64,000 nucleotides of DNA from Musa acuminata AAA Group (lineage: Eukaryota; Streptophyta; Magnoliopsida; Zingiberales; Musaceae): positions 32,075,001 to 32,139,000 of the forward strand of contig NC_088330.1 of the NCBI RefSeq assembly GCF_036884655.1, given 5' to 3'. Positions 49,102-61,735 of the stretch are shown piece by piece. Position 1 is the first letter of the stretch, and each line of letters opens with the position of its first letter. The notes under the pieces were generated by a model that was not told where the DNA came from, did no database searches, and saw only the letters and a program-made list of their open reading frames with translations. The position numbers and the translations under genes are program-made.

Positions 49102-50415
49102 TCATTCCTTCCACATAAACCAGGAAGGAGGATGAGGAGGAGCAGAGGAAGGGGAGGCAGGGGTGTCAGTATCCTGATATGCTGTTGTCGTTGCTGACGC
49201 TGTAGGATCAGAGTAATCCATGTCGGATTCGGGGATGGTGGTGAGCCGGGACTGGAGGAGGAGGCTATTAGCTCCGTCCACGTCGTCCCACACGGAGCTC
49301 CCCGGACCCCAGGTGCTGAACCACGCTTCGTCGGCGTCTCCCCAGACCATCTCGATCGGCTGCGGCGTGGTCACCATTGCTCCGAGGTTTGCGGGCTCGT
49401 GCATTCCCGATGGCGAGTCTGCAACGCTGCTCATGTCACCATCAACTGTGGTCTCAGCAGTAGCAGGTGGAGTGTTGAATGGGGATTCCAACTGAGAAGG
49501 TTGCCTTGGCTCATCCTGCTGGTGTTGCTTGGCTTCTTCCGGAGTGGCGGGAGCAGAGGATGAGGAGGAGGAGAAAGAGGCCCCATCCCTGCTGCCACCG
49601 CCACCGCCTTTGCCGAGGAAGAGGTTGGGAAAGTTGAGCCGAGCGTTCTCGCCCCTGAGCTTGAAGGCCTCGCGGTCGTATGCGAGGGCCGCGGCTTCAG
49701 CGGTGTCGAAGGTGCCGAGCCAGAGGCGGGTGCGGTTCTTCGGGAGGCGGATCTCCGCCACCCACTTGCCCCAGTGCCGCTGCCTCACGCCACGGTACAG
49801 CTTCGCTGGCGCGGGCGGAGGGGGAAGCATGAAGGACTGGAAGATTCCGGGGTACAGCGATGCCAACGATCGCCGCCTCGCCAAGTGACTCATCATCGCC
49901 AGGTTGCCTCGCGGGCTGAGGTTGAGCGCCTCGCTCCAGTGCTTGAGGAGCCGCTCCTGATACCTCTGCTGCTGCAACTGCTGTTCCCGATCCATCGCGG
50001 CAGCTCCTTCGGTCATAAACGACGGAGAAGGTGGACAAGCTCCAGTTTGATGCCGACGACTTCGATCAAAAGAGATCATCTGCTGCTCGCTCTGCTCTTG
50101 CCGCGGAAATCGACTGGCACCCAAAGCAGGCAAAAGTGGTGCGGGCAGGGAATCCTCGCAAGCGATGGGAAAGATGGGCATCGCGGAGGCGAGAGGGCGC
50201 GGCGAAGAAGCCGGGGTGGTCGAATTGGAGGAGCACGAAGGAGAGCAAGGAAACCGATCCGGGCTTGTCATCTTCTTCAGCGGCCAAAGAGAAGCCGAAG
50301 CCGCCTCCTCAACGACCAGAGGCGGACCTCGAGGCGTGCTCTCAGGCAACACGCGCGGCACCTTCCCCTTCTGCCTCCTTCCGCGGCTCCCCCCCTTCTT
50401 CTCCGAGTCCTCCAT
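49102..50415 (-). CDS. AP2/ERF transcription factor (DREB A-6 / RAP2.4-like), 437 aa
   Basis: Intronless coding region. One AP2 domain at about residues 206-265 begins [20 protein letters not shown], includes [20 protein letters not shown] and ends RLNFPNL. These are the features of ERF family group I (DREB subgroup A-6), with Val at position 14 of the domain. The N-terminus is Ser/Pro-rich with a Gln-rich run ([12 protein letters not shown]). After the domain come a Gly/Ser low-complexity stretch and an acidic, Trp-containing C-terminus ([21 protein letters not shown]) that could be an activation region. It binds DRE/GCC-type DNA in family members and acts in the nucleus in stress or developmental responses. 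It is intact. The subgroup is inferred from the AP2 sequence alone. Confidence 0.93.
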   Translation of the reverse strand: MEDSEKKGGSRGRRQKGKVPRVLPESTPRGPPLVVEEAASASLWPLKKMTSPDRFPCSPSCSSNSTTPASSPRPLASAMPIFPIACEDSLPAPLLPALGASRFPRQEQSEQQMISFDRSRRHQTGACPPSPSFMTEGAAAMDREQQLQQQRYQERLLKHWSEALNLSPRGNLAMMSHLARRRSLASLYPGIFQSFMLPPPPAPAKLYRGVRQRHWGKWVAEIRLPKNRTRLWLGTFDTAEAAALAYDREAFKLRGENARLNFPNLFLGKGGGGGSRDGASFSSSSSSAPATPEEAKQHQQDEPRQPSQLESPFNTPPATAETTVDGDMSSVADSPSGMHEPANLGAMVTTPQPIEMVWGDADEAWFSTWGPGSSVWDDVDGANSLLLQSRLTTIPESDMDYSDPTASATTTAYQDTDTPASPSSAPPHPPSWFMWKE

Positions 50416-50463
50416 GTCCCGCAGCGCAAACCGACGGGCCGCCCGCTCGATTCTTGATGAACG

Positions 50464-50530
50464 CTAAAAGAATCGAAGGAATCAGATGGAATCTGGAGCT
50501 GGAAAATGCCTACACTCAATCGAAAGTTAC
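50464..50530 (-). other. Possible 67-nt intron in the ERF leader
   Basis: A CTAG then GTAACT donor at 50530 and a T-rich TTTTAG acceptor ending at 50464, upstream of the ATG. No upstream ATG lies between the probable start and 50415. Support is from splice signals only, and the size is at the lower limit for plants. Confidence 0.3.
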
Positions 50531-50632
50531 CTAGAGAGAGAGAGATGGGGAGCGGACGGCCGGGAAGAAGGAGCGATTTGGTGGGGGAGCCAATGGGATG
50601 GTCGAATCTGATACGAAGGGTGCCCAATGGCG

Positions 50633-50639
50633 CTTATAA
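50633..50639 (-). promoter_or_regulatory. TATA-like box of the ERF gene
   Basis: TTATAAG on the minus strand, about 220 bp before the ATG. A CACGTG at 50849-50854 lies about 215 bp further upstream. Confidence 0.5.
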
Positions 50640-50965
50640 GGGGAGGAGGAGGGGAAAGAGGGGACGAAGCGTGTAGCAACGCGTCGTGTGATATTCGTTG
50701 CGTGAGTCGTGATGGTCCAAAGGGGGTCGGTGTGCGGAGTGCTTTAAGAAGATTTTTTGGTTTTTTGGCGCCTCCCTGGAAAGGTCGGTGGGCCGGGCCC
50801 CACGAAGCAAGGTTGCCCCATGGACTCGATCGGCCATCCGACGTCGAACACGTGGACATCGATGTTCACGTTCCCGTGGATCTGACTACAAGAACGAATC
50901 TCCAAGCCCAGGTGTGTCGTGCGCGAGCCATGGTCCATACGCGTGGACTTTGAGATCCCTCCCAT

Positions 50966-53900
50966 GCAGATATCGCCAGATCACGACTCTTGACGTTTCT
51001 TCGAGTCATTGTTTCGTCTCGTCCCCGTCCCTTTCCCCTTCTCCAAAAATGGCGCTATCACGGTAACAATGTCCGCCTTGGCTTCGGCTCCACGACCGTC
51101 CATGGCTTTACACTGCTCACACGACCTTTGCGCTTATCTGCACAGAAAAACTCTCCTCCCTTTTGCGGTAGGGGAGTCCACATCAGCCACCCCCTTCTCT
51201 TTCGGCAGACAACAGCACTCCACCATGGCCGCCGAGAACAAGTCAAGCACTACAGAGTTGTAATCCACCGGCCGCCCTCATCATCCTTGGAGTTTTCTTC
51301 AAGTCATATCACATATTATTATTACTATAATAACAATATTAATATGCTACCAAATCACATAAATATCAGCTTCTACCTTATCGCTGCTCGACGCTTGTCT
51401 CTCCCCCCTCTCCACCACCTTGTACTTATTCAAACCTCTCAAGCTTCCTTCGTCTCATGTTTAGCCACAGTGTACTGATGGGAAACTCTCTGTTGTATTC
51501 GTCGCCCTCAGGAAACGCCAAGAAACTCTTTAGATTAGTCGTAGAGTAGAATGTAAGTTACCATAAGCCATGACCTTACCAAGGACAGTGTTATGTACCA
51601 TCTCTAATTGGAGGTTGAAGTCAACAATCATTACGTTTATTGATGCAAGAGTCAACCATAATGGAAGGGCGGTGGGAGTCGCGTCCTTGTCTTGGTTCAA
51701 ACATCTTGGTCAAACTATGATTGATTAGTGTTAGTGCTGCTAATTGTGATATGCTTAAAGCATTGGGACATCAAGGATTGCGTTGTAGTTGACTTTTGTG
51801 AGAAGAAGATACTGTGTAAAAAATAAGCAGTTGATTAGTGTTAAGTTAATTAAGAATGATCTTAGTATTATTAATTTTCACATAATATGATAATTTCCAA
51901 ATGTTGTAGAAAGAAATATGAGAAAATTGTAGTAGAGGAGTAGCACAGAGGAAATGGATGTTGTTTTCATAAATCGAACCAGCATGGAGATCACAGAGGA
52001 ATAATCTTATCCGAACGTCAATATACATAATTAATCCTATTGGATTACTTAGAAACATAACTCATTTATTCACCAATCCAAAAAGTCTATCTAAAATAAT
52101 TGCAACATTAGTTTTATTTTTTTGAGTAGGGTCAAATGTCACATTTATTTATCAATCACTAATTTTATAGTATATCTTCTTAGTAAAACATAGATGTGGT
52201 AGGTATCATTTTAATAAGAGACAAAGCAGCGAGAAAAATCATTTAAGATTATATGAACATATATTTAAAAAAATCTTTGAATATGCTAGCTAGAATTAGT
52301 GAAATGATTGTAGTTACTAGTACAAGAACAACAATGTTGTAGAGAGAGAAGAATTGAAAGATAAAAAAAAAATTAAATATCAACAAATAGAACACACCAA
52401 AATGTCTATATAAGTTCAGCATGTGAAATCAATTATAAGATTCTTGAGTTACACTCTCTATGTAAATATGGAAGAATTTATACTAACTAACTAAAAATTT
52501 AGGAATATCCAAAGTATTCCTTAAATCTTAGTCTATGATACCAAAACTTAAAGATAGATATGATATTTAAAAAAAAATTAAATTTTAAATTTTGAGTTTT
52601 TTTCTTTCCGAAAACTCTTTTTTTGTTCTGACTCTTTGTATTATGAATTATTATCCTTCTTGAATACTATCTTTAGAAATCTTAAAATATTTATTAATTC
52701 TAATGAAATTAGATAAAGAAAGACGTAAAAAGACTTTAATAAAATTTTAAAATATAAATATTATCAATTAAATATGTAATTTTTTATGGTTAATAATAAA
52801 TGAATATAAGAACTTATGATTTTATTATTATTATTATTGAATCTAACCTCCTGTTAGATTAAAAGAAAAGTAATAATTATAGAGGTTACTTGGGGATTAA
52901 AAGAAAAGTAAATTACTGCTGATAAATACTAAACACCCCAAATCTTCTTCCACCTCTTCTAGTTTGAAGAAGAAAGGCAAATTCTAAACGAAGGCATGCA
53001 ATTAGTGGTCCTCTATGAAGAAAATGAACACGCCGAATTATTAACATGATGACAATGTCGACCGTAACCTATTTCTTGTCAGTGCAACCTTGTGATGCTT
53101 CTTCTTTAGCACCTTTTATTCACCATGCCAAATTAACTTATTGTTCTGCAGCAAGCTTAAAACAACGACTGTGAATGGATTTGGTAAGAAGAAGGTTTCC
53201 ACAAGCTTGTCTCTTCTGATTCAGAACTCATTGTTATTCTTCTTCCATATATGTTGTGTTGAATCCAAATTAGAAGGTTGGAGGCTCAAGAATGACACTT
53301 AGCAAACTTCTAAATGATCCGAAATGAGACTCAAGTTGATCTTTAGTGAAGCAATGAAAGAGTGCTACTGGTTGTTTTATTTTTTTTCGATAAAAAAATT
53401 ATATTACTTAATTAAGATGTATTTGAGATCCAATACACATTTCAAATATGAATCGGTGTTTGATATTTTTTTTTCGAATCGTATTAGCTTCGATATTCGA
53501 TACTAATTTAGGTTAGCATTAGCACGAAACATTTGCAAGATACTAATATAATTTTTAAAATTTTAAAATATCTTATGATATTATCTAAAATTATAAGATT
53601 ATCAAAATAATTTAGTGAGAAATTAATATGAATTATATTTTCTATAAAGTAAATTTATATATATTTATTTTAAAAATTATTTTATATTTATTTATTTATT
53701 TATTATATATTTGAGTCATACATTTATTTTATTTAATAAATATATTTATTCACATTTAAATTTATCATAAAATATTTAATAAAGTTGTAAAGCTTGGCAA
53801 GCATCAATTCTCTTGCTTTTTTACCTGCCCTTCAGCCAATCCTTTTCCATGCTCTGTGCTAATGTGCTTAAGATTCATGGAGTAGATCATACAAGCAAAT

Positions 53901-53981
53901 TTGAGCAAAGGGAAAAAGAGACACTGCGATGTAGCCTGCAAGAACCAATAGAAACAAGCAATCCAAGTCAATGGAGGAGAT
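50966..53981. other. Intergenic region, no gene recognised
   Basis: A GC-richer start at about 50966-51480 with chance frames, then AT-rich DNA. A stretch with GATACCAAAACT near 52540 resembles the complement of a retrotransposon primer-binding site but is too weak to call. The last part is the 3' flank of the DUF1218 gene. Confidence 0.45.
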
Positions 53982-54679
53982 CTAGTGGTAGGAGCTCATG
54001 CCGACAGAGCCGCCGTACGACGGGATGATGGAGTCGCCGGCCGCCTTGGCGTAGGTCACGTAGTAGAGCTCGGAGAGGATGGCAGTGAAGAAGACGAAGG
54101 CAGCGCCCGCGGCGAAGACGCCCTTGCGCACCGTCTCGCACGACAGGTTGCCGTCGAAGAACATGTTCCGGTAGCGGGTGTGGTGCGCGTTCCTCACCGA
54201 TCCCGCGAGCAAGCACGCCTCCGCTATCACAAACGTCAACCTGCAGCAGCAGCAGCAGTCAATCCGAGCTCCTCGGAGATGCGTGCGTACGTGGGTGTGT
54301 GTGTGTGTACCAGGAGAGGAGGAAGAAGAGGAGGGCGCAGGCGCGGGGCCCGCCGGGGCCGAGGGAGCGGCCGAAGCAGAAGCACTTGCTGACGACCATG
54401 AGGACGGCCTGGCTGAGGAGGAGGAAGAGCAGGGCGCCGACGCCGTAGCCGGTGGCGATGTCGGAGTCGTACACGCAGTAGTTGTAGGTGTTCTCCGAGT
54501 CCGTCACCACCTTAGCCTGCGATCCCAAATCAGATTCGAGCAAGATGGACGGGGGGGGGGGGGAAGGCGGGCGTGGCTGTCAGTCTCACCGTGCTGCGGC
54601 GCTGCTCGGCGGCGACTGCGAGGGCGAAGGCGATGACGTCGAAGACGAAGACGAGGGCGAGGACCAGCTTGGACGCCAT
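53982..54679 (-). CDS. DUF1218 membrane protein, three exons, 184 aa
   Basis: Minus-strand exons: 54679-54590, 54516-54311 and 54240-53982, with joining phases. The protein has an N-terminal hydrophobic segment (LVLALVFVFDVIAFALAVAA), a Cys-containing loop (TYNYCVYDSDIATGYG) and further membrane segments (ALLFLLLSQAVLMVV, ACALLFFLLSW, GVFAAGAAFVFFTAILSELYYV). The third exon has AEACLLAGSVRNAHHTRY. This is the plant DUF1218 family, which includes Arabidopsis MWL (modifying wall lignin) and DEAL proteins that affect lignin or leaf symmetry. The start at 54679 gives a normal signal-anchor N-terminus. Intron 1 contains a 13-G run at about 54551-54563. It looks intact, and the exact member is not assigned. 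Confidence 0.9.
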
Positions 54680-54920
54680 GGTACAGAAGCGAGCAGATAA
54701 GGTCTCTGCCTCTGCGTCTCTCTTCTCCTCTTCTTCAAGGTGGCGTCGGTGGGAGGCGAAGGGGTTTGGTTGGTGTGCGGTGAAGGGTTGTGAAGTGGAC
54801 TGAGCACCGGCGGAAGGGTGAAGGGGTTGCGTAGGATTGCTGCTTTTGTTGTTTACGGCTATGCCAAGTAAAGTTGGGCACCAAACTTAACCATCGCTTT
54901 CCTAATGTTTTCTTTTTCTT

Positions 54921-54938
54921 TTTTATATATATATCACT
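54921..54938 (-). promoter_or_regulatory. Possible TATA box of the DUF1218 gene
   Basis: A TATATATATAAAA-type element on the minus strand about 250 bp upstream of the ATG. A simple repeat of this kind may be chance. Confidence 0.25.
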
Positions 54939-55539
54939 ACAGATCACGTTAACAATTGCGCAGCCCACCAAATCGAACGAATGTATAAATTATCTATCGA
55001 ATGCTTCTTCTTCTTCTTCCTCTCTCTGACTACTTTGATATTATGAATTGGATACAGATTTGAACAAAAATATCAGAGGGTAAAACAGTTCAATAAATTT
55101 ATAAGTCATTGCATATATATCGAACGCTTATATCTTTTTATTTGTCGTAAGTCAATTGATATCTAAAAAGATCAATCTTTCATGTCCAGTGACCAGATCC
55201 TTCGAAGAATAACATAATTTTTTTAATACAAAAATAATCGAAAAATAGATAGGTTCACATTAGTTTCATCATGTCAAATTGATAATTTTTTTTTCTTAAG
55301 AGTTATATGAATAAAATCTACCGTTGTTATTAGTTGGCCTCGAACCTTAGTCTTTCCTAAATATGGGATCTCTTTACTGCTATATCATCCTTACAAATAT
55401 ATAATTTTAATATCATATATAATACTCTAATTTTAATTGAGGATAAATTAATAAATATATTCACGAGTGCACCTAGGTGAATAGCGACCCTAAGGTGGGT
55501 CTCCATTCACTTAAAAAATTTAGGAGAAATCGATTCTAA

Positions 55540-57033
55540 CAAATTTTTATCTTTTATCGTTTGAGGCATTCGATAACAGTGCCAACCCAATGAAGCACAT
55601 TGTAGCTTTCTATGCCCAAATATTATTGTGTGATACTTTAGACACCATAATATATCATACCTTTCCGGTCATGTTAAGAGGCATAACACGAGAATGATAC
55701 GACCGCCTAAAGCCACTTACCATCAGTTCTTTTGTCCAACTCATAAGGGAATTTGAGTTTCACTTCCCCTAGAATATACGCCCGAGGTTATCAATAGCAA
55801 TACTTTTTCGGAATGAGGCAATGGGAGGAATAAACATTAGTAGACTTTCTCACTCGGTTCACAAGTGAGATCTGAGGCATGCTAAATGCCCACTCGTCAC
55901 TCATAATATAGATCTTCACAATGGAGCTAAAGCTCTCTTGCCTCGTTTGATCATTATTAAAGAGACTATTGATAATTGTACCAAAGGCATTTCAAAGGGT
56001 CAATCAATACATTACCACTGAGGTAATGGTCTTAAGCAAGCGTGAGGAGTCATGCAAGAGGTTGAAGTAGGAGTAGTGGACCCAACTCAAGGGGAGACAA
56101 CTCTTTGGGTTGTAAGGCTTATGCTTGTTATACTATTGAAAAGAACCCTAGGACGAAGGATGACCTAGATATAATATTTGAGGAAAAGATGGAGTACATT
56201 GACCCAAATTATGATGATGCATTAGTAGTTTCTGTGTGGATGATCAACGTTTGAGTAAAGAGAGTCATGATTAACATATGTAGCTCTACCAATATTCTCT
56301 ATTTTGATACTTTCCAAAAACTTCGGCTGTCAACTAACAACCTTCCCCTTATGACTTCTTCGCTGGTGGGGTTCACTAAGATTCTATCTCGCCTCTTGAG
56401 ATTATGAACCTACACATCACATTTAGAGATGAGGCTTGTTTTAAAATAATACTAACTAAATTTATGATGGTGGATATCCCCTCAGCATATAACGTGATCA
56501 TAGGCCGACCCAAACTAAACAGATTGAGGGCGGTGGTGTTAACCTACTACATGGTGATGAAGTTCCAAATGAGGATTGATATTGAAAAGTTAAGAAGCAA
56601 CCTAAGAGAATTGCGCCAATGCTACTTGACGATGGTCTCCCTACCGAAAAGGGCTCGACTTAAGGCGCTCTCTATGGACCCCTGAGACTTTGCTAAGTTC
56701 GTCACACATCCTGAGCTGGTGGAGCTACTGATTGAAGCACCCATTAGATAAGACCTAGTGCATCGAAAAACTAAAGTCAATAACACAATTATATTTCAAG
56801 ATAACCTAGTGTCAAACTATGAAGAGCTATATCAAATCATCGAGGTCATTCGAGACGGAACCTTTTACCTTAGGACAACAAAAGGTGGTGCTTGCAAAGA
56901 TATGACAAATTATAAATTTAAAAAGATTCTACCCTTGAAGCATCCTTTAGGGTTAGGTTGCGATGATTATGCCCTGAGTGTCAAGCCTTGGTCTATCATT
57001 TTTGGTGCTAGTTGTAAAAAAAAGTATTTTTAG
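55540..57033 (+). mobile_element. Internally deleted Ty3/gypsy retrotransposon relic
   Basis: In order on the plus strand: a gag piece at about 55560-55760 (NSANPMKHIVAFYAQ, FPVMLRGITREWYDRLKPL, SSFVQLIREFEFHF) with stops further on; a protease/linker piece at about 56404-56685 (MVDIPSAYNVIIGRPKLNRL, YLTMVSLPKRAR); and, directly after, an integrase C-terminal piece at about 56758-56950 (YEELYQIIEVIRDGTFYL). Reverse transcriptase, RNase H and the integrase core are missing, so a large internal deletion joined protease to the 3' end of pol. Stops and frameshifts show it is dead. Gag is the same lineage as at 3.3-3.9 kb. Confidence 0.75.
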
Positions 57034-57643
57034 GATATAAGTGTTGCAAGATGAGGAAAGAAAATTTTATTACTTGAAAAGATCATCAATTCGGTTAGGG
57101 CCTCTATGTATAAAATGAGATATTGACCTACCAAGTAGAGACTAATTGGGTGGACAAGCCCAATGATACAACAAGAAAAAGATGACTAAATCGGGTAGGT
57201 AGACTCGACGACTAAGTAAAGACCAATAATTCACAAGACAAGACAAATATTGCCTCCTCATAAAATCTCACGACTTGCTCGATGAGCTCTTTTAATTACC
57301 TCGTTAGCTCGACTCATTGAGCCTCTATCTTAGCGATAAATACTGAGTCTTCCCTTTTTCCTCTTTAGCCCCTTCACCTCCTCATGAAGATTATCGTTCA
57401 TGAGGAATTGTTAATAAATGATGCAGTCGGTGTCCCGTAGTTAAGAAGGGCTGTGATGTAACGGTAATGCTATAAATCAAAGACAAAATTATATTTCAAA
57501 AATTACAAAAGTGATTGATATATAAAGACCATATTGGAAAACGAAAAAGTGACCATATGCGAATATAACCTAAGTACAAAAGTGATCAATGTACGAAGAC
57601 CACCACAAAACGCATGAAAGAAACTCTTCACAGTGGGAGATAC

Positions 57644-57980
57644 AAGATAAAATGTGTCTAATACATATAAATCAAGAAAACTAATCTACATAAGAAGAAA
57701 CTTGTTATAATGAGAGGCACAAGACAAAATGAATATGAGGTGCGTGAGTCGGAAAAACGTGACTCACGTAAGAAGAAACTTATCATGATATAAGGCACAT
57801 GACAAAATGTGCATGAGATGTGTAAGATAGAAAAACCCAACCTATGTAATAAGAAACTCATCACGATGGGTGACACAACACAAAATATGTCCGAGATATG
57901 TATGCCAAGAAAATCTAACCTATGTAATAAGAAACTCATCATGATGAGAGACACAAGATAAAATATATCCAAGACACATG
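57644..57980 (+). repeat. 78-bp minisatellite, four-plus copies
   Basis: Diverged units starting near 57644, 57720, 57798, 57876 and 57954, each beginning CAAGATAAAAT-like and containing AAGAAACTCATCA. The period is a multiple of three, which is why the opposite strand gives a 104-codon frame with a repeated 26-residue pattern; that frame is not a gene. It sits downstream of the gypsy relic, where some plant elements carry tandem repeats in their 3' region. Confidence 0.85.
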
Positions 57981-58651
57981 AGTGAAAATGATCAGGTGAT
58001 GATGCGTGAGTAAAAGATAATATTATTTTGAATATATTTAAATATTCTACTATGTCTTCACTTTTTTTTTTTTTATTCTTAGCCTATATAACTTTCGTTT
58101 CAAATATAATTTGTTAGTTAGACTTTTAGCCATAAAACTTTTCAAACTTATCCCAAATAATCACGTTGATACCACTTTGTTTAGAAGGAAGAGAAGAAAA
58201 ATTGAAGTCCAAAAGAGAAATTTATTAGAGATCAACAAATAAATAAAGTATAAAAAAATCAATACAAAATTAACGTAGTTCAACAAATCTATACCTACAT
58301 CCATATAGAAAACTAAAATTTTAATATATAATATTAATTACAAGACTCTTTAGTTATCTTTACTAAAATATAGCTCTACTTGTATATCTTTCGTGTAAAC
58401 CCGAAGAACTCTTTTTTTAACTCTCTCTAGAAACCCTAAAAATCACCGGAGCATAAGTGCATTACCTCTCCCTCTCATCAAAATTTTTAGATTTAAGATA
58501 TATTTACACTTTAATTTACTAAGAAGTTTCAATTTAATTAGAACTTTATTAACTAATTTGAATATAATTAGAATTCTTAAAAATACTTACCAACCATCAA
58601 TGCATAACAAAAAATCAAAGCATCCAATACTTCATAACTAGATAAAATATC

Positions 58652-58705
<54 letters not shown>

Positions 58706-59490
58706 CAAGATATAAGCATTAATGATCCTGATATATCATAACTAAGTAATATACCTATGATGTATTCACTCAAGACAAAAGAATATAAAAAAAGCCTTTT
58801 CCATAAGATCATCAAGATCAAATTATCACATTAATATGATGCAGATAATGCACATCAAACCGCCCAATATACAATATAAAGTATGAATACAATCATTTTC
58901 TATCCTTGACTAAACTTGCCTAGATCACATATTCCGAAGAAAAGAAAGGGTCCCTTCATCTTCTAATCAATTCCATCATGTATGATTGACCATCAAAATT
59001 GATCGTATCCATATCCAAATTCTTATTAGTTAAATTTTTATACTTAAAATATAATTAACATTTTAATTATTTTCTTGTTTTGACCACTTGTCTAAAACCA
59101 TTCAAATATAAGACAGTCGGTATCCTTCTTCCGAGGGATTCAATTCATACTGTTCCGCATGGTCAAACTCGGTCAACAACAAACGGAGTCCAAATAGCAC
59201 AAGTTGACTAGTCAAACGGGTCAAGATTTCTGGATCCGAGCAGCATTTTAACGTAATGAATCGGCTTAACTTCGTCAAAATGGGTTCGATCAGGTCATTG
59301 AACCCATGGGCCGGTAGGTCGAATACGGGTCGGATTGGGTTGATGCTACGGCCTCGGGATCCGACCGTTATTGCCACCGGTTGGGCTAGCGCTGGACCCG
59401 AGACAAGAGGCCCGAGAAAGGTCATTACATGCCGCCGATCTGTTCTTGATCACGAGAACACTCATCTCAAAGCAACATCCCTCCCGCATC
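57981..59490. other. Intergenic region, no gene recognised
   Basis: AT-rich DNA with a (TA)n microsatellite at about 58654-58702. TGATACCAC near 58168 could be the complement of a primer-binding site of a minus-strand LTR element, but no paired LTR was found. The GC-richer part from about 59100 is the promoter region of the HBS1-like gene. Confidence 0.45.
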
Positions 59491-59498
59491 CCACTATA

Positions 59499-59758
59499 AT
59501 GGGGAATGCGGTGCCCCTATTTCTCGGCGGCTCTCTTTCTCTCGTCTCCCCTTTCCCACCACCCGTCGCCGTCCTCGCGCAGCGGCGCCGCCTCCGCCGA
59601 TCACCGTCGTCTGTCCCCGCGTATTTTCCTTCCCCGCAGACCCGCGGGACTCGTGCGATTGGGCGCCGCGCCCCATCGAGAGTGCCCCCATCGCGTCTTT
59701 TCCCCCGAGAAACCTATTTATACTCTTGAAGTGGCACCGCTTCCGACACGTCCCCCGG
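59499..59758 (+). other. Probable 5' leader exon of the HBS1-like gene
   Basis: A GC-rich stretch ending at the donor CCCGG then GTAAGA (GT at 59759). It contains ATGs at 59499 (76-codon frame, stop at 59727-59729) and 59506. The second frame runs past the splice point and would overlap the main start at 62107. A TATTTATA at about 59714 could instead place the start near 59745 and leave both out. Confidence 0.4.
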
Positions 59759-60036
59759 GTAAGATTTTCCTTCACTCCATCCTCCCTTTTCTTAGTTTCA
59801 CTTTGATTTTTTCTTCGTGTACTTAAATTTGCCAAGGATTATCCGATCGCTTCTTGTTTGTGGTTTTTGTTCTCCTCCAAATAAGGTTCTTTTTTTTTTC
59901 TGTTGCCTGGTGTTACATCTTATTGATATTAGAGTTACTTCATTTGGACATGTGGATTTGGCTTTTTACTCTCTTACAATCCGCTTCAAGTGAAATCAAG
60001 TGATGACGCATTTGTGTGAATTCTACCTTTGAAGTG

Positions 60037-60890
60037 ATGCGATTTATAAGCTTTGGGGCAATCCTTTTGCTCACAAATTTGTATAATAATTTTCGAGCAC
60101 ATGCGTGGACGTTGACGATGAGTTCAGATATTGACGATCGATCAATATATGATTAAGAGGTGATGCAACATGCACATGTTGTTAGGCCTTATGATGAAAA
60201 ATTATGGTGAAAAAAAGAACTTTTGAATTTGCTTTTCTGGCAACTAGGTTAGTTCTAAGCAGGGGTTGGTGTTATGAGATAATGTGTCAAAGGAGATCTG
60301 TTTCATGTGGTAAGGATGAATTCGAAGTTGAACTAGTGATTTTAGGACAAAGTTTGATTCGCCATTGCCGTTCCTAGTGAAAGATGTCTTGAGTTTCATT
60401 GATCTTGTTCTTTCTGTAGTGGAAGCCAGAAACATTCATTTTGATACGATTTATAAGCTTTGGGGCAGTCCTTTTTCTCACAAATCTGTATAAGAATTTT
60501 CGAGGACATGTTTGGCCGTTGACGATGGGTTCAGATGTTGGTGACCGGTCAATATGTGATTAAGAGGTGATGCAACATGCACCTGTTGTTAGGCGTTATG
60601 ATGAAAAATTGTGGTGAAAAATTATGATGCAACATGCACACATTATCTCTAAACTGCTATATTTAGAGTGAAAAACTTTGTCCTAAAACCACTTAGTTCT
60701 AAGCAAGGGTTGGTATTTGGAGATAATGTGTGAAAGGAGATCTGTTTCATGGCAAGGATGAATTCAAAGTTGAACTAGTGATTTAAGGACAAAGTTTGAC
60801 TCATCATTGCCATTCCTGGTGAAAGATGTCTTGAGTTTCATTGATCTTGTTTTTTCTGTGGGGGGAAGACAGGAACATTCATTTTGAATC
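60037..60890 (+). repeat. Tandem duplication (~405-450 bp) in the HBS1-like first intron
   Basis: Two copies, about 60037-60440 and 60441-60890, share GATTTATAAGCTTTGGGGCA, TAAGAGGTGATGCAACATGC, GGAGATCTGTTTCAT and GATGTCTTGAGTTTCATTGA. The second copy has about 50 extra bases, including another GATGCAACATGCAC. Confidence 0.88.
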
Positions 60891-61364
60891 AAGATTAACA
60901 GCTGTTTCTCAATTTGAGGACTCAAGATTTAGTTGTCCTTTTCTTTTAGAGCAGTTGGTTATCTTTGGTTATGGAACTTTTTTTTCCCCCTTCTGGAATG
61001 CTCAATTCTTTTCTACCTCTTTATATTTCACCTCAGATCCATTGATCCTCTTAATATTTCACCACGGATCATTTATCTACATCACCAAAATAGCTGACTT
61101 GACCATTCTTGATGTCAAAGAGAGAGGGGGGAGAGAGAGAGAGCCCCTCGTACTTTGTGGAGCCACTATTTTCAGTCTGGGATCCTTCACCATGAGTGGT
61201 AAGGAAAATATTCTCTAAATCATCCTTGACTTAGAGAGTATTTTCTGTTAGGATTTCCAATGATGTGACAAAATTAGCTGGGTTTTTTTGTTATTGCTGA
61301 TAGGATGGTATCCACATGTCAATCTCAATAGGGCAACAAATATTGCTTATGTCAATAGTAGGTT

Positions 61365-61735
61365 CATTTAATAATATATATAATCACATTCATCCTCTCA
61401 TGTATAATAAGGTACTAAATTGGGGTGTCATAATCTCTCCCATTCTCAACGAGGCTTGCTCCTATGACTTAACCCAATGGTCACCTCCACATTGTAATTT
61501 ACCTTCAATCGTATCTACGAGTAACCATTTCTTACTTGAGTTCTTCACTAAACAAGGATTGAGTTTGCTAGAATACCAATTGTCACGACTCGACTCGATG
61601 GAAGAATTGGCCCATTAACTCGATGAGCCTGAAAACACATGGCCCATTACTAAGTTAATTAGTAATGATCCATGTATATATACACTCATATTTATCCTCT
61701 CACATTCCATTAGGGACTAAATTTGGGTGTCACAT
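61365..61735 (+). mobile_element. TRIM-like element in the HBS1-like first intron
   Basis: A right end at about 61581-61735 starts TGTCACGACTCGAC and ends GGTGTCACA. A left partial copy at about 61365-61430 shares TTCATCCTCTCA, AGGTACTAAATTGGGGTGTC-like sequence. Two similar ends about 300 bp apart with a short non-coding interior fit a terminal-repeat element in miniature, truncated on the left. Confidence 0.5.

Noticed and set aside
49529..50534. Plus-strand frames of up to 227 codons over the ERF gene
   Set aside because: Antisense shadows of the GC-rich ERF coding region.
57658..57972. 104-codon minus-strand frame with a 26-residue repeat
   Set aside because: Artefact of a 78-bp minisatellite whose period is a multiple of three.
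58160..58450. Possible minus-strand copia LTR with a TGGTATCA primer site
   Set aside because: Only an 8-base match and no paired LTR or coding domain.
59256..59835. Overlapping 106-157 codon frames near the HBS1 leader
   Set aside because: GC-rich promoter/leader sequence; all frames are open by composition. Only their role as uORFs was kept as a possibility.
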